From Streptomyces phaeofaciens (GTDB lineage: Bacteria > Actinomycetota > Actinomycetes > Streptomycetales > Streptomycetaceae): 64,000 bases of DNA. This document shows positions 14,412 to 24,061 of this stretch, piece by piece (position 1 is the stretch's first letter; every line of letters begins with the position of its first letter). The translations under genes and the position numbers were made by a program. Location: contig NZ_BMSA01000033.1 in the NCBI RefSeq assembly GCF_014648915.1, positions 1-64,000 of the forward strand, written 5' to 3'. Under the pieces are notes generated by a model. The model saw nothing but the letters and a program-made list of their open reading frames with translations, made no database searches and was not told where the DNA came from.

Positions 14412-16367
14412 ATGCCGACACGCATGCGCTTCACGATCTGGAGACCGCTCACGGCAGCCGCCGTCACCCTTCTGGTGGCCGCCTTCCTCACCCCGGCGGC
14501 GGCCCACGGCACCCCCCGCGAGAGCCTGCCGGTCCACTCGTACACCCACGCGATCCGCGAGGCCGTCTGGGTCGACACCCGGCTCGACGGCGACGGGGAC
14601 GGCACGGCGGACCGGGTGGCCGTCGACATCGTCCGCCCCCGCGAACCGGCCGCGCAGGGCCGCAAGGTGCCCGTCATCATGGACGCGAGCCCCTACTACT
14701 CCTGCTGCGGCCGCGGCAACGAGAGCCAGCGCAAGACGTACGACGCGAACGGCGACGTCGTCCAGATGCCGCTCTTCTACGACAACTACTTCGTGCCGCG
14801 CGGCTACGCCGTCGTCGGCGTCGACCTGGCCGGCACCAACCGCTCCGACGGCTGTGCCGACATCGGCGGCCGCTCCGACATCCTCTCCGCGAAGGCCGTC
14901 GTCGACTGGCTGAACGGCCGCGCCACCGCGTACACCACCCGCACCGGCACCACGAAGGCAAAGGCGGGCTGGAGCAACGGCAGAACCGGCATGATCGGCA
15001 AGAGCTGGGACGGCACCATCGCCAACGGCGTCGCCGCCACCGGAGTGAAGGGCCTGCGGACGATCGTCCCGATCGCCGGCATCTCCTCCTGGTACGACTA
15101 CTACTTCCAGCAGGGCGCCCCGCTCTACGACTCCGGCCCCGACCGGCTCGCGGAGTACGTGAACAGCCCCGACGCCCGCGCCAGGTGCGCCGCCGTCCAG
15201 CGGCGGCTCGTCGACGAGGCCCCGCGCAGCGGCGACCTGACCGCTCTGTGGAGCGAGCGCGACTACGTCGAGGACGCGCACCGCGTGAAGGCCAGCGTGT
15301 TCGTCGTGCACGGCCTCCAGGACCTCAACGTCCGCGCCAAGCACTTCGGCCAGTGGTGGGACGCGCTCGCCGAGAACGGGGTCGAACGCAAGATCTGGCT
15401 GTCCCAGACCGGCCACGTCGACCCCTTCGACTTCCGCCGCGCGAAATGGGTCGAGACCCTGCACCGCTGGTTCGACCACGAACTCCTCGGCTACGACAAC
15501 GGCATCGACCGCGAGCCGATGGCCGACATCGAACGCCACCCCGACCAGTGGGTCACCTCCACGGTCTGGCCCCCGCGCGGCACACAGACCGCCACCCTGC
15601 GGCCGGCCACCGGCGACCGGCCCGGCGTCGGCACCCTCGGCCTCCGCAGGGGCACCGGCGCCGAGACCCTCACCGACGACCCGCGGCTGAGCGAGACCGA
15701 CTGGGCCGCGCGGATCGACACCCCGACCCCCGACAAGGCCGGCTTCGTCACCGGGCCGCTCACCCGCGACCTGCGGCTGTCCGGCTCCTCCCGGGTCACC
15801 GTCACCGCCACGCCCACCACGGCCACGGCCCATCTCAGCGCCGTCCTCGTCGACCTCGGCCCGGACACCATCCGCGACTACGCGGCGAGCGGCGAGGGCA
15901 TCGCCACGCTCACCGACCGCACCTGCTGGGGCGAGAGCACGACGGGCGACAGCGCCTGCTTCAAGGAGACACGGGCCAGGACGGCCGACGTCGGCTTCAC
16001 GGTCCTCAGCCGCGGCTGGGCCGACCTCGGCACGTACGCCGACCCCGGCAGGGGCGTCCCGCTCACCCCGGGCAGGGCGTACACGATCACCCTCGACCTG
16101 GCGGCCACCGACCATGTCGTCCCGGCCGGCCACCGTCTGGCGCTGATCGTCGCGGGCACCGACAAGGACCTCATCGACCCGCCCGCCGACACCCCGACCC
16201 TCACCCTCGACCTGGCCCGCACCTCGGCGCGGGTCCCGTTCGCCGGCGGCGCCAAGGCCTTCGCCGCCGCCACGGCCGGGGCGACGGCGAGCGTGCCGAC
16301 GGCCGCGCCCGGCACCGGACACCCGGGCGGCACCCCCGCGGCCCGGCAGCCGTACCCGATCCCGTAG
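14412..16367 (+). CDS. Secreted X-Pro dipeptidyl-peptidase (CocE/NonD, S15-like)
   Basis: 651 aa. A signal peptide (LTAAAVTLLVAAFLTPAAAH) is followed by an alpha/beta-hydrolase domain. It has the nucleophile Ser198 in GKSWDG, a probable acid Asp in HGLQDLNVRAK and the catalytic His in SQTGHVDPFD. The C-terminal jelly-roll domain starts near SSRVTVTATPTT and carries AGHRLALIVAGTD, typical of the X-Pro peptidase / cocaine esterase class. It should remove Xaa-Pro dipeptides from extracellular peptides. An alternative ATG lies at 14424. It is divergent from the M1 aminopeptidase across 200 bp, so the two form a natural extracellular peptide-degrading pair. Confidence 0.9.
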   Translation: MPTRMRFTIWRPLTAAAVTLLVAAFLTPAAAHGTPRESLPVHSYTHAIREAVWVDTRLDGDGDGTADRVAVDIVRPREPAAQGRKVPVIMDASPYYSCCGRGNESQRKTYDANGDVVQMPLFYDNYFVPRGYAVVGVDLAGTNRSDGCADIGGRSDILSAKAVVDWLNGRATAYTTRTGTTKAKAGWSNGRTGMIGKSWDGTIANGVAATGVKGLRTIVPIAGISSWYDYYFQQGAPLYDSGPDRLAEYVNSPDARARCAAVQRRLVDEAPRSGDLTALWSERDYVEDAHRVKASVFVVHGLQDLNVRAKHFGQWWDALAENGVERKIWLSQTGHVDPFDFRRAKWVETLHRWFDHELLGYDNGIDREPMADIERHPDQWVTSTVWPPRGTQTATLRPATGDRPGVGTLGLRRGTGAETLTDDPRLSETDWAARIDTPTPDKAGFVTGPLTRDLRLSGSSRVTVTATPTTATAHLSAVLVDLGPDTIRDYAASGEGIATLTDRTCWGESTTGDSACFKETRARTADVGFTVLSRGWADLGTYADPGRGVPLTPGRAYTITLDLAATDHVVPAGHRLALIVAGTDKDLIDPPADTPTLTLDLARTSARVPFAGGAKAFAAATAGATASVPTAAPGTGHPGGTPAARQPYPIP

Positions 16368-16382
16368 CGGCCCGGCGGCACC

Positions 16383-17339
16383 TCAGGGGGAGGCGGCCAG
16401 CGCGGCCGCCTCCTCCGCACATCCCCAGGCCACCGTCACCCCCGCCCCGCCGTGCCCGTAGTGGTGCACCAGCAGCCGTCCGTCCGGCAGCTCCGTCCGC
16501 TCCAGCCGCACCGCGGGCCGTACGGGACGCAGCCCCACCCGGTGCTCCAGGATCCGCGCCCCGGCCACCTCCGGCCGCAGCGCCGCGCAGCGCCGCACGA
16601 TCGCCTCCGCCACGGCCGGATCCGGGTCGAGCGCCCATACGTCGTCCTCGGCCGTGCCGCCCAGCAGCAGCCGCCCCGGCTGCGGGAACAGGTACGCCAT
16701 CGCGCCGTCCGGGGCGGTGGAGACCAGCCAGGTGTCGATCCCCGGGTTCTCCACCACGACCAGCTGCCCCCGCACCGGCCGCACCGACGCGTCCCCCACC
16801 AGCTCCCGGGCGCCCAGCCCCGTGCAGTTGACGACGACCGGCGCGTCCGCCTCCGCCAGGTCGCTCACCACCCGCTCCTCGACCGAGCCGCCCGCCCGCA
16901 GCAGCCGTTCGCGCAGCCACGGCAGATGCACCGCCATGTCGATCAGCGGCAGCCGCGTCCAGACGGCCGTCCCGGCGCCGTACTCCCGCGCCGTGGCCCG
17001 GCGCAGCACCGGCAGCCGCCCGGCCGCCCAGCTCTCCACGTCCGCCGGGTCCGTCTCGCCCATGGCCCCGTCGACCAGGCGCACCCCGGTCTCCCCGGGC
17101 CGCCCGGCCAGCCGCTCGTACACCTCCAGCGAGCGCAGCGCCCACGCCCGAGCCGCCGCGACCGGCTCGATGTGGTACGGCCACCACAGGGCGCCGGCCA
17201 CCGCCGAGGTGGTCCGTTCCACCGGGTCCCGGGTCCAGATCCGGACCCGTCGGCCGCGCTCGGCCAGGACCACCGCCGTCGTCAGCCCGACGACCCCGCC
17301 GCCGACCACGATCACTTCGCCGTTCGACCGAGTGTTCAC
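16383..17339 (-). CDS. FAD-dependent D-amino-acid-oxidase-like enzyme
   Basis: 318 aa. The N-terminal VIVVGGGVVGLTTAVVLAERG is the FAD-binding Rossmann motif. SAVAGALWWPYHIEP and the substrate-site block VGLRPVRPAVRLE, followed by HHYGHGGAGVTVAWGCAEE, are the D-amino-acid oxidase (DAAO) signatures, including the conserved Arg and the HxxGHGGxGxT motif. It likely oxidises D-amino acids to keto acids with H2O2 release; D-aspartate oxidase is the other option. No peroxisomal or export signal is seen. The GTG start (17339) fits the family start. Its stop is only 15 bp from that of the X-Pro peptidase on the opposite strand. Confidence 0.88.
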   Translation of the reverse strand: MNTRSNGEVIVVGGGVVGLTTAVVLAERGRRVRIWTRDPVERTTSAVAGALWWPYHIEPVAAARAWALRSLEVYERLAGRPGETGVRLVDGAMGETDPADVESWAAGRLPVLRRATAREYGAGTAVWTRLPLIDMAVHLPWLRERLLRAGGSVEERVVSDLAEADAPVVVNCTGLGARELVGDASVRPVRGQLVVVENPGIDTWLVSTAPDGAMAYLFPQPGRLLLGGTAEDDVWALDPDPAVAEAIVRRCAALRPEVAGARILEHRVGLRPVRPAVRLERTELPDGRLLVHHYGHGGAGVTVAWGCAEEAAALAASP

Positions 17340-17417
17340 GCCGGGACGGTAACCGAACGGACGGTGATCGGCGAGGCCGCGGGGGAGGAATCCGGGGCCG
17401 CTAGGATCTACGACCTG

Positions 17418-19058
17418 ATGACTGCCACTCTCGTCGCCAAGAATCTCGCCGCCGGACACGGCGACCGCTCGCTCTTCACCGGGCTCGACCTCGTCGTCGC
17501 CCCCGGTGACGTGATCGGGCTGGTCGGTGCCAACGGCGCGGGCAAGTCCACCCTGCTGCGGCTGCTCGCCGGGCTCGCCACGCCCGAGCAGGGCGAGCTG
17601 AGGCTCTCCCCGCCGACCGCGACCGTCGGCCATCTGCCCCAGGAACCCGAGCGCCGCCCCGGCGAGACCGTCCGGGACTTCCTCGCCCGCCGGACCGGTG
17701 TCGCCGAGGCGCAGCGGGTGATGGACGAGGCGACCCAGGCGCTGGTCGACGGGGCGCCCGGCGCGGACGACGCGTACGCGACGAGCCTGGAGCGCTGGCT
17801 CGACCTCGGCGGCGCCGACCTCGACGAACGCGCCGAGGAGGTCGCCGACTCGCTCCGCCTGGGCGTCGGCCTGGACCAGGCGATGACGTCCCTCTCCGGC
17901 GGCCAGGCCGCCCGCGCGGGCCTCGCCTCCCTCCTCCTCTCCCGCTACGACGTCTTCCTCCTCGACGAGCCCACCAACGACCTCGACCTGGACGGTCTGG
18001 AGCGCCTCGAACGCTTCGTGACCGGCCTGCGCGCCGGCACGGTCGTCGTCAGCCACGACCGCGAGTTCCTCACCCGCACCGTCACCAAGGTCCTCGAACT
18101 GGACCTCGCCCAGCAGCGGATCAACCTCTACGGCGGCGGCTACGACGCCTACCTGGAGGAGCGGGACGTGGCCCGCCGGCACGCCCGCGAGGACTTCGAG
18201 GAGTACGCCGACAAGAAGGCGGCCCTCCAGGACCGGGCGCAGACGCAGCGTTCCTGGATGGACAAGGGCGTGAAGAACGCGCGCCGCAAGGCGAGCAACG
18301 ACAACGACAAGATCGGCCGCAAGTTCCGCAGCGAGGCCAGCGAGAAGCAGGCCGCCAAGGCCCGGCAGACCCAGCGCATGATCGAACGCCTGGAGGTCGT
18401 CGAGGAACCGCGCAAGGAGTGGGAGCTGCGCATGGAGATCGCGGCCGCCCCGCGCTCCGGGGCCGTGGTCGCGAGCCTGCGGGACGCCGAGGTGCGGCGC
18501 GGCGACTTCTGCTTCGGGCCGGTGACCCTCCAGATCGACTGGGCGGACCGGGTCGCGGTGACCGGCGCGAACGGCGCGGGCAAGTCCACCCTGCTCGGTG
18601 CGCTGCTCGGCCGGATCCCGCTGGACGCCGGACAGACCGGCCTGGGCTCGGGCGTCCTGGTCGGCGAGGTCGACCAGGCACGGCAGCTGTTCTACGGCTC
18701 CGAGTCCCTGCTGGACGCGTTCCGGGTGGCCGTACCGGACACGGAGCCGGCCGACGTGCGCACCCTGCTGGCCAAGTTCGGCCTGAAGTCGGACCACGTC
18801 ACGCGCTCGGCGGCCACCCTGTCACCCGGCGAACGCACCCGTGCCGCGCTCGCCCTGCTCCAGGGCAGGGGGGTCAACCTGCTCGTCCTCGACGAGCCGA
18901 CCAACCACCTCGACCTCCCGGCCATCGAGCAGCTGGAGTCGGCCCTCGACGCCTACCAGGGCACGCTGCTCCTGGTCACCCACGACCGGCGCATGCTGGA
19001 CGCGGTCCATGTCACCCGGCGCCTGGAGGTCGCGGACGGCAAGGTGACCGAGCGCTAG
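17418..19058 (+). CDS. ABC-F family ATP-binding protein
   Basis: 546 aa, two ABC cassettes and no membrane segments. Cassette 1 has Walker A GANGAGKSTLLRLLAG, signature LSGGQAARAGLASLL and Walker B DVFLLDEPTNDLDLD. Cassette 2 has TGANGAGKSTLLGALLG, signature LSPGERTRAALALL and LLVLDEPTNHLDLP. Between them is a charged linker (about residues 235-345, rich in K, R, D and E) that in this family reaches into the ribosome. ABC-F proteins act on translation and some free the ribosome from antibiotics; resistance versus housekeeping cannot be told from sequence. TAGGAT at 17402-17407 lies 10 bp before the ATG, so the mRNA is probably leaderless and has no upstream attenuator. Confidence 0.92.
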   Translation: MTATLVAKNLAAGHGDRSLFTGLDLVVAPGDVIGLVGANGAGKSTLLRLLAGLATPEQGELRLSPPTATVGHLPQEPERRPGETVRDFLARRTGVAEAQRVMDEATQALVDGAPGADDAYATSLERWLDLGGADLDERAEEVADSLRLGVGLDQAMTSLSGGQAARAGLASLLLSRYDVFLLDEPTNDLDLDGLERLERFVTGLRAGTVVVSHDREFLTRTVTKVLELDLAQQRINLYGGGYDAYLEERDVARRHAREDFEEYADKKAALQDRAQTQRSWMDKGVKNARRKASNDNDKIGRKFRSEASEKQAAKARQTQRMIERLEVVEEPRKEWELRMEIAAAPRSGAVVASLRDAEVRRGDFCFGPVTLQIDWADRVAVTGANGAGKSTLLGALLGRIPLDAGQTGLGSGVLVGEVDQARQLFYGSESLLDAFRVAVPDTEPADVRTLLAKFGLKSDHVTRSAATLSPGERTRAALALLQGRGVNLLVLDEPTNHLDLPAIEQLESALDAYQGTLLLVTHDRRMLDAVHVTRRLEVADGKVTER

Positions 19059-19109
19059 GCCAGGCCGTCGCGGGCGTCGCGTGCGGCCCGCTCGACGCGC
19101 TGGTCGGTG

Positions 19110-19157
19110 AACGCGGGACGGGTCCCGGTGGCGCACCACCGGGACCCGTCCCGCGTT
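19110..19157. terminator. Bidirectional terminator between the ABC-F gene and tex
   Basis: A 22-bp perfect inverted repeat (19110-19131 with 19136-19157) around the four-base loop CGCA. It lies between the convergent ABC-F and tex genes, starting about 50 bp after one stop codon and ending 3 bp before the other, and can serve both. Confidence 0.85.
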
Positions 19158-19160
19158 CGT

Positions 19161-21596
19161 TCAGCCGCGGCCCTTCTTCGGGTCGAGCAGCCCCGCCTTG
19201 CGCAGCGCGTCGGCCATCGCGCTGTTCGCCGGCGGCGGCGCCTGCCGCGAACCGCCGCCGCGCTGCCCGCCCTGCTGCCGCTGCCCGCTCTGCTGTCCGC
19301 CCTGCTGGCGCTGTCCGCCCTGCTGCCGCTGCTGCGGGGGACGCCCGCCGCCGCGCTGCGGCCGGCCGCCGCCGGAGGACCGGTCCTGGTCCTGCGGGGC
19401 CGCCTCGTCGTCCAGCCGCAGGGTCAGCGAGATCCGCTTGCGCGGGATGTCCACCTCGAGGACCTTCACCTTGACGATGTCACCCGACTTCACCACGTCC
19501 CGCGGGTCCTTGACGAACGTCCTGGACATCGCGGAGACATGGACGAGACCGTCCTGGTGGACACCGACGTCGACGAACGCCCCGAAGGCCGCCACGTTCG
19601 TCACGACCCCCTCCAGGACCATCCCGGACGCCAGGTCGGAGATCTTCTCCACGCCCTCCATGAAGGTGGCCGTCTTGAAGGCGGGCCGCGGGTCGCGCCC
19701 GGGCTTCTCCAGTTCCTTCAGGATGTCGGTGACGGTCGGCAGACCGAACGTCTCGTCCACGAAGTCGTCCGGGCGCAGCGAGCGCAGGACGCCCGTGTTG
19801 CCGACGAGCGAGGCCACCTCCTGGCCGGAGGTCTTCACCATCCGCCGCACCACCGGGTACGCCTCCGGGTGCACGCTGGACGCGTCCAGCGGGTCGTCGC
19901 CGCCCCGGATCCGCAGGAAGCCCGCGCACTGCTCGTACGCCTTGGGGCCGAGCCGCGCCACCTTCTTCAGCTGCGTGCGCGAGGTGAAACGGCCGTTGGT
20001 GTCCCGGTGCGCCACGATGTTCTCGGCGAGCCCGGAGGTGATGCCGGACACGCGGGCGAGCAGCGGCGCCGAGGCGGTGTTCACGTCCACGCCCACGCCG
20101 TTCACACAGTCCTCGACCACGGCGTCCAGCGACCGCGACAGCTTCACCTCGGACAGGTCGTGCTGGTACTGGCCGACACCGATCGACTTCGGGTCGATCT
20201 TCACCAGCTCGGCGAGCGGGTCCTGGAGCCGGCGAGCGATGGACACCGCGCCGCGCAGCGACACGTCCATGTCCGGCAGCTCCTGCGAGGCGAACGCGGA
20301 GGCCGAGTACACGGAGGCGCCCGCCTCGGACACCATCACCTTGGTGAGCTTCAGCTCGGGGTGCCTGGTGATCAGCTCACCGGCGAGCTTGTCGGTCTCG
20401 CGGGACGCCGTGCCGTTGCCGATCGCGATCAGCTCGACCGCGTGCTCCTTCGCGAGGCGGGCGAGTTTGGCGATCGCCTCGTCCCACCTGTTGGCCGGAA
20501 CATGCGGGTGGATGACGTCCGTCGCCACGACCTTGCCGGTCGCGTCGACCACGGCCACCTTCACACCCGTACGGAAGCCGGGGTCCAGGCCGAGCGTGGC
20601 GCGGGTGCCGGCCGGGGCGGCGAGCAGCAGGTCGCGCAGGTTCGCGGCGAACACGTCGACCGCCTCGTCCTCGGCGGCCGTGCGCAGCCGCAGCCGCAGG
20701 TCGATCCCGAGGTGGACCAGGATCCGGGTGCGCCAGGCCCAGCGGACCGTGTCCGTCAGCCACTTGTCGCCGGGCCGGCCGCGCTCGGCGATCTGGAACC
20801 GGGACGCGACGATGCCCTCGTACGACGACGGACCGGGCTGCTCGGAGGGCTCCTCGGGCTCCAGGACGAGGTCGAGGACCTCCTCCTTCTCACCGCGCAG
20901 CATCGCCAGGATCCGGTGCGAGGGCAGCTCGGTGAACGGCTCGGCGAAGTCGAAGTAGTCGGCGAACTTCGCGCCCGCCTCCTCCTTGCCGTCCCGTACC
21001 TTGGCCGCCAGCCGGCCGCGCACCCACATCCGCTCGCGCAGTTCGCCGATCAGGTCGGCGTCCTCCGAGAACCGCTCGGTGAGGATCGCCCGGGCGCCGT
21101 CCAGCGCGGCCTGCGGATCGGCGACACCCTTGTCGGCGTCGACGAACGCGGCCGCCGCGGCCAGCGGCTCCACCGCCGGGTCGCCGAGCAGCCCCTCGGC
21201 GAGCGGCTCCAGGCCCGCCTCGCGCGCGATCTGCGCCTTCGTCCGCCGCTTGGGCTTGAACGGCAGGTAGATGTCCTCCAGCCGCGCCTTCGTCTCGGCG
21301 CCGCGGATCTGCGCCTGGAGCGCGTCGGTGAGCTTGCCCTGCTCGCGCACCGACTCCAGGATCGTCGCCCGCCGCTCCTCCAGCTCCCGCAGGTAGCGCA
21401 GCCGCTCCTCGAGCGTGCGCAGCTGCGCGTCGTCGAGCATCTCGGTCGCTTCCTTGCGGTAGCGCGCGATGAACGGCACCGTCGAGCCGCCGTCCAGCAG
21501 CTCCACCGCGGCCTTCACCTGCCGCTCCCGTACGCCGAGCTCCTCGGCGATCCTGCCTTCGATGGACCCTACTTCGATGGACCCGGGTGTCGTCAC
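19161..21596 (-). CDS. tex: Tex family RNA-binding protein with S1 domain
   Basis: 811 aa. Domains in order: N-terminal helical region (IAEELGVRERQVKAAVELLD, then VPFIARYRKEATEMLDDAQL), YqgF-like domain around LGLDPGFRTGVKVAVVDATG, helix-hairpin-helix repeats near GVGVDVNTASAPLLARVSGI, and an S1 domain (GMVLEGVVTNVAAFGAFVDV). Tex binds nucleic acid and affects transcription and RNA turnover. After the S1 domain there is an unusual tail of about 80 residues, very rich in Gln, Gly and Arg, ending in a Streptomyces-type ADALRKAGLLDPKKG block. GTG 21596 was chosen because the family start follows; just after it five codons are duplicated (GSIEV GSIEG). Confidence 0.92.
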   Translation of the reverse strand: MTTPGSIEVGSIEGRIAEELGVRERQVKAAVELLDGGSTVPFIARYRKEATEMLDDAQLRTLEERLRYLRELEERRATILESVREQGKLTDALQAQIRGAETKARLEDIYLPFKPKRRTKAQIAREAGLEPLAEGLLGDPAVEPLAAAAAFVDADKGVADPQAALDGARAILTERFSEDADLIGELRERMWVRGRLAAKVRDGKEEAGAKFADYFDFAEPFTELPSHRILAMLRGEKEEVLDLVLEPEEPSEQPGPSSYEGIVASRFQIAERGRPGDKWLTDTVRWAWRTRILVHLGIDLRLRLRTAAEDEAVDVFAANLRDLLLAAPAGTRATLGLDPGFRTGVKVAVVDATGKVVATDVIHPHVPANRWDEAIAKLARLAKEHAVELIAIGNGTASRETDKLAGELITRHPELKLTKVMVSEAGASVYSASAFASQELPDMDVSLRGAVSIARRLQDPLAELVKIDPKSIGVGQYQHDLSEVKLSRSLDAVVEDCVNGVGVDVNTASAPLLARVSGITSGLAENIVAHRDTNGRFTSRTQLKKVARLGPKAYEQCAGFLRIRGGDDPLDASSVHPEAYPVVRRMVKTSGQEVASLVGNTGVLRSLRPDDFVDETFGLPTVTDILKELEKPGRDPRPAFKTATFMEGVEKISDLASGMVLEGVVTNVAAFGAFVDVGVHQDGLVHVSAMSRTFVKDPRDVVKSGDIVKVKVLEVDIPRKRISLTLRLDDEAAPQDQDRSSGGGRPQRGGGRPPQQRQQGGQRQQGGQQSGQRQQGGQRGGGSRQAPPPANSAMADALRKAGLLDPKKGRG

Positions 21597-21749
21597 GATC
21601 CCGTACCGCCTTCTTGACTGGGGTTGCGCGGCAATTGTGGCAGGTGACACGGACACTCGGGGTTCAGGGCGCGTGCGTCGGGCCCGGCGGCTCCTGGTGG
21701 ATCTCCGCTGTCCTCGGCCCGCCGCCCCACCCCGGTGCGGGACCTGCCG

Positions 21750-22499
21750 TCATCCGGGGACGGTCCAGGTGAAGCGCGGCTCGCGGCGCTCCAGGAACGC
21801 GGCGACGCCCTCGGCCGTGTCGCCGGCGGCGCGGGCCTGTGCGGCCCAGTGCGCGTCGCGGTCCGTGCGGCCGTCGGCGAACTCCTTCGCGGCGGCCTGG
21901 GTCAGCTGCGAGCGGGACACCAGGATCCGGGTGAACTCCGCGACGCGCTTGTCGAGTTCGTCGGCGGGCAGCACCTCGTCGACCAGACCGGTGCGCAGCG
22001 CCCGTTCCGTTTCGATCAACTCGCCCGAGAACAGCAGGTACTTGGCGGCGCCAGGACCGACCAGCGCCACCAGCCGCCGGGTGGCGGATGCCGGGTAGAC
22101 GATGCCGAGCTTGGCCGGCGTCACCCCGAACAGCGCGCCCTCCTCGGCGAACCGCAGGTCGCACGCCGCCGCGAGCTGTGCGCCCCCGCCCACGCAGTGC
22201 CCCTTCACGGCCGCCAGCGTCGGCTTCGGGAACGCGGCGAGGGCCTCCTCGGCCCGTACCGCCAGTGTCTGCGCCTCGTCCGGCGAGCCCTGGAGCGTGG
22301 AGATGTCGGCGCCGGCGCAGAAGGTCCCGCCCGCGCCCGTCAGCACCAGCACCCGCACCTGCGGATCGGCGGCCAGGGTGTCCAGCAGCGGCGGCAGAGC
22401 CGCCCACATCGCGGCGGTCATCGCGTTGCGCTTCGCCGGGTGGTGCAGGACGACGGTGGCGACCCCGTCGGTGACGCCGTGCAGCAGTTCGGGCTCCAT
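21750..22499 (-). CDS. Enoyl-CoA hydratase/isomerase family protein
   Basis: 249 aa, a single crotonase domain. The oxyanion-hole blocks GGTFCAGADISTL and VKGHCVGGGAQLAAACDLRF are present, and GLVDEVLPADEL is typical. The position of the usual catalytic Glu pair (around FGVTPAKLGIVYPAS) is only partly conserved, which suggests something other than a classic hydratase; several enoyl-CoA isomerases and relatives look like this. ATG 22499 is the first start upstream of the conserved strand. It is a single gene about 150 bp after tex's start, on the same strand, and is not part of the acyl-CoA operon at 4.5-9 kb. Confidence 0.87.
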   Translation of the reverse strand: MEPELLHGVTDGVATVVLHHPAKRNAMTAAMWAALPPLLDTLAADPQVRVLVLTGAGGTFCAGADISTLQGSPDEAQTLAVRAEEALAAFPKPTLAAVKGHCVGGGAQLAAACDLRFAEEGALFGVTPAKLGIVYPASATRRLVALVGPGAAKYLLFSGELIETERALRTGLVDEVLPADELDKRVAEFTRILVSRSQLTQAAAKEFADGRTDRDAHWAAQARAAGDTAEGVAAFLERREPRFTWTVPG

Positions 22500-22776
22500 G
22501 GCCCGGATGCTAACTCCCGCGCGGCCTGCCCGATCACGGCGGCCCGGGGGCGAAACAGACGAAACGGACGAGGCGGCCGTGGTACCCGTACAAGCCGAAG
22601 AGTGCGCGAAGGCGGCACGACCGGGACAGGACCGGTCGCGCAAGGGGCGTTGTCGGGCCGGAACGGTCGGAATCGAGCGATAATAGCTGACTTCTGTTCA
22701 GTCATTCGGAGGGAAGCGTCTCGTTACCAACACTCGACGTGTGGTGACAATCGAGCGCGAGGGTGGCGACCGGACG

Positions 22777-23292
22777 ATGGACAACCACGGGCGCGGGCCC
22801 GACCCACGCCCAGCAGGCGGCGCGGACGCACCTCTCGAACCCCTGGAGAGCCTGCCGCGACCGCTGCCCTACGAGGGTGTCTGGCGGTTCACCGCCGCCG
22901 CCGTGGACGCCTCGGTCCCGCAGGCCCGGCACGCCGTGCGGGACCTGCTCCACCGCCAGGGGGTGCCCGTCTCGGACGATCTCGTCCAGGGGCTCCTGCT
23001 GATCGTCTCCGAGCTGGTGACCAACGCCGTACGGCACGCGGCGCTGCTGTCGCCCGAGCTGGCGGTGGAAGTGGCCGTCGGGGCCGAGTGGGTGCGGGTG
23101 TCCGTGGAGGACAACCACCCCTACCGCCCGACCGCCCTGGAGGCCGACCACGGCCGCACGGGCGGCCGTGGGCTGCTCCTGGTGCGGGAGATCACCCGGG
23201 AGGCGGGCGGTGTGTGCGACGTCGAGCACACGGCGGGCGGCGGCAAGGTGATCTGGGCCGCCCTGCCGCTCAAGCCCCTGCGCGTGCGCTGA
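22777..23292 (+). CDS. ATP-binding protein, RsbW/SpoIIAB-like anti-sigma kinase fold
   Basis: 171 aa, one GHKL ATPase domain: N box VSELVTNAVRHAAL, a G1-like VEDNHPYRP and a G2-like GGRGLLLVREITRE. Most Streptomyces encode dozens of these; a few phosphorylate anti-anti-sigma factors, and most have no known partner. The G1 box is degenerate (EDNHPYRP instead of DxGxG). No sigma or anti-anti-sigma gene is adjacent. The start may be ATG 22777 or, in frame upstream, GTG 22741; the ATG is weakly preferred because the preceding 12 codons look unconserved. It converges on idi with a 3-bp gap. Confidence 0.82.
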   Translation: MDNHGRGPDPRPAGGADAPLEPLESLPRPLPYEGVWRFTAAAVDASVPQARHAVRDLLHRQGVPVSDDLVQGLLLIVSELVTNAVRHAALLSPELAVEVAVGAEWVRVSVEDNHPYRPTALEADHGRTGGRGLLLVREITREAGGVCDVEHTAGGGKVIWAALPLKPLRVR

Positions 23293-23295
23293 GGA

Positions 23296-23889
23296 TCACC
23301 AGCCGGCCGACGGTCCCGTCAGCTCCCGCACGGCCGGCCGGGCCGCGTCCAGCACGGTCATGAACCAGGCGGAGAACGTGTCCTTCGCGTGCCGCTCCGT
23401 CAGCTCGGCGGGGGTCACGAAGGCCGTGTCGCCGACCTCCTCGGGGTCCGGGCGCAGCGGGGACTGCACCATCCCGACGAACAGGTGGTTGTACTCCTGC
23501 TCCACCAGGCCCGAGGCCGGGTCCGGGTGGTTGTAGCGGACCGTGCCCGCCTCGGCGAGCAGCGACGGGGACACGCCCAGCTCCTCGAACGTGCGCCGCG
23601 CGGCCGCCGCGAACGGCGCCTCACCGGGGTAGGGGTGACCGCAGCAGGTGTTGGACCACACACCGGGGGAGTGGTACTTGCCCAGCGCCCGCTGCTGGAG
23701 CAGCAGCCGGCCGGCCTCGTCGAAGAGGAACACGGAGAAGGCGCGGTGCAACTGCCCCGGCGACTGGTGGGCGGCGAGCTTCTCCGCGGTGCCGGTCGTC
23801 ACGCCGTTCTCGTCGACGAGCTCCAGCAAAATCGCTTCCGCGGTGCCGTCCGACGAGCTGTGCTTCGCGGTGGCAGGTGTGATCGGCAT
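23296..23889 (-). CDS. idi: Isopentenyl-diphosphate delta-isomerase, type I
   Basis: 197 aa. It interconverts IPP and DMAPP, the C5 units of isoprenoids. The Nudix-related fold shows SNTCCGHPYPGE with the catalytic Cys, RTFEELGV with metal-binding Glu residues, and QEYNHLFVG. ATG 23889 (MPITPATAK) matches the usual start in Streptomyces; in-frame ATGs at 23895 and 23904 are possible. The gene is 10 kb from the hopanoid operon, which has its own dxs and ispG, so it probably supplies the DMAPP/IPP balance for squalene synthesis. It lies downstream of the CDF transporter gene on the same strand but about 230 bp away, with a hairpin between. Confidence 0.93.
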   Translation of the reverse strand: MPITPATAKHSSSDGTAEAILLELVDENGVTTGTAEKLAAHQSPGQLHRAFSVFLFDEAGRLLLQQRALGKYHSPGVWSNTCCGHPYPGEAPFAAAARRTFEELGVSPSLLAEAGTVRYNHPDPASGLVEQEYNHLFVGMVQSPLRPDPEEVGDTAFVTPAELTERHAKDTFSAWFMTVLDAARPAVRELTGPSAGW

Positions 23890-24061
23890 ACCCATCCTTA
23901 GCATCGGTCCTCGCGTCCCCAGTCTGCCGTACGCGCCCGGCACTCCCGGCACTTCGCGCCAAACGCGCGCATGTCCCGCGCACGGCGACCGGGCCCCGTA
24001 CGCGATCTTGCCCGCCGCCATGGGCGAGGAACCGTCCGGAACGGGTGTGCGAATCCGAGGG

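Noticed and set aside
17418..19058. ABC-F gene as a dedicated antibiotic-resistance gene of a biosynthetic cluster
   Set aside because: No antibiotic biosynthesis genes nearby and the family includes housekeeping members; the sequence alone cannot decide.
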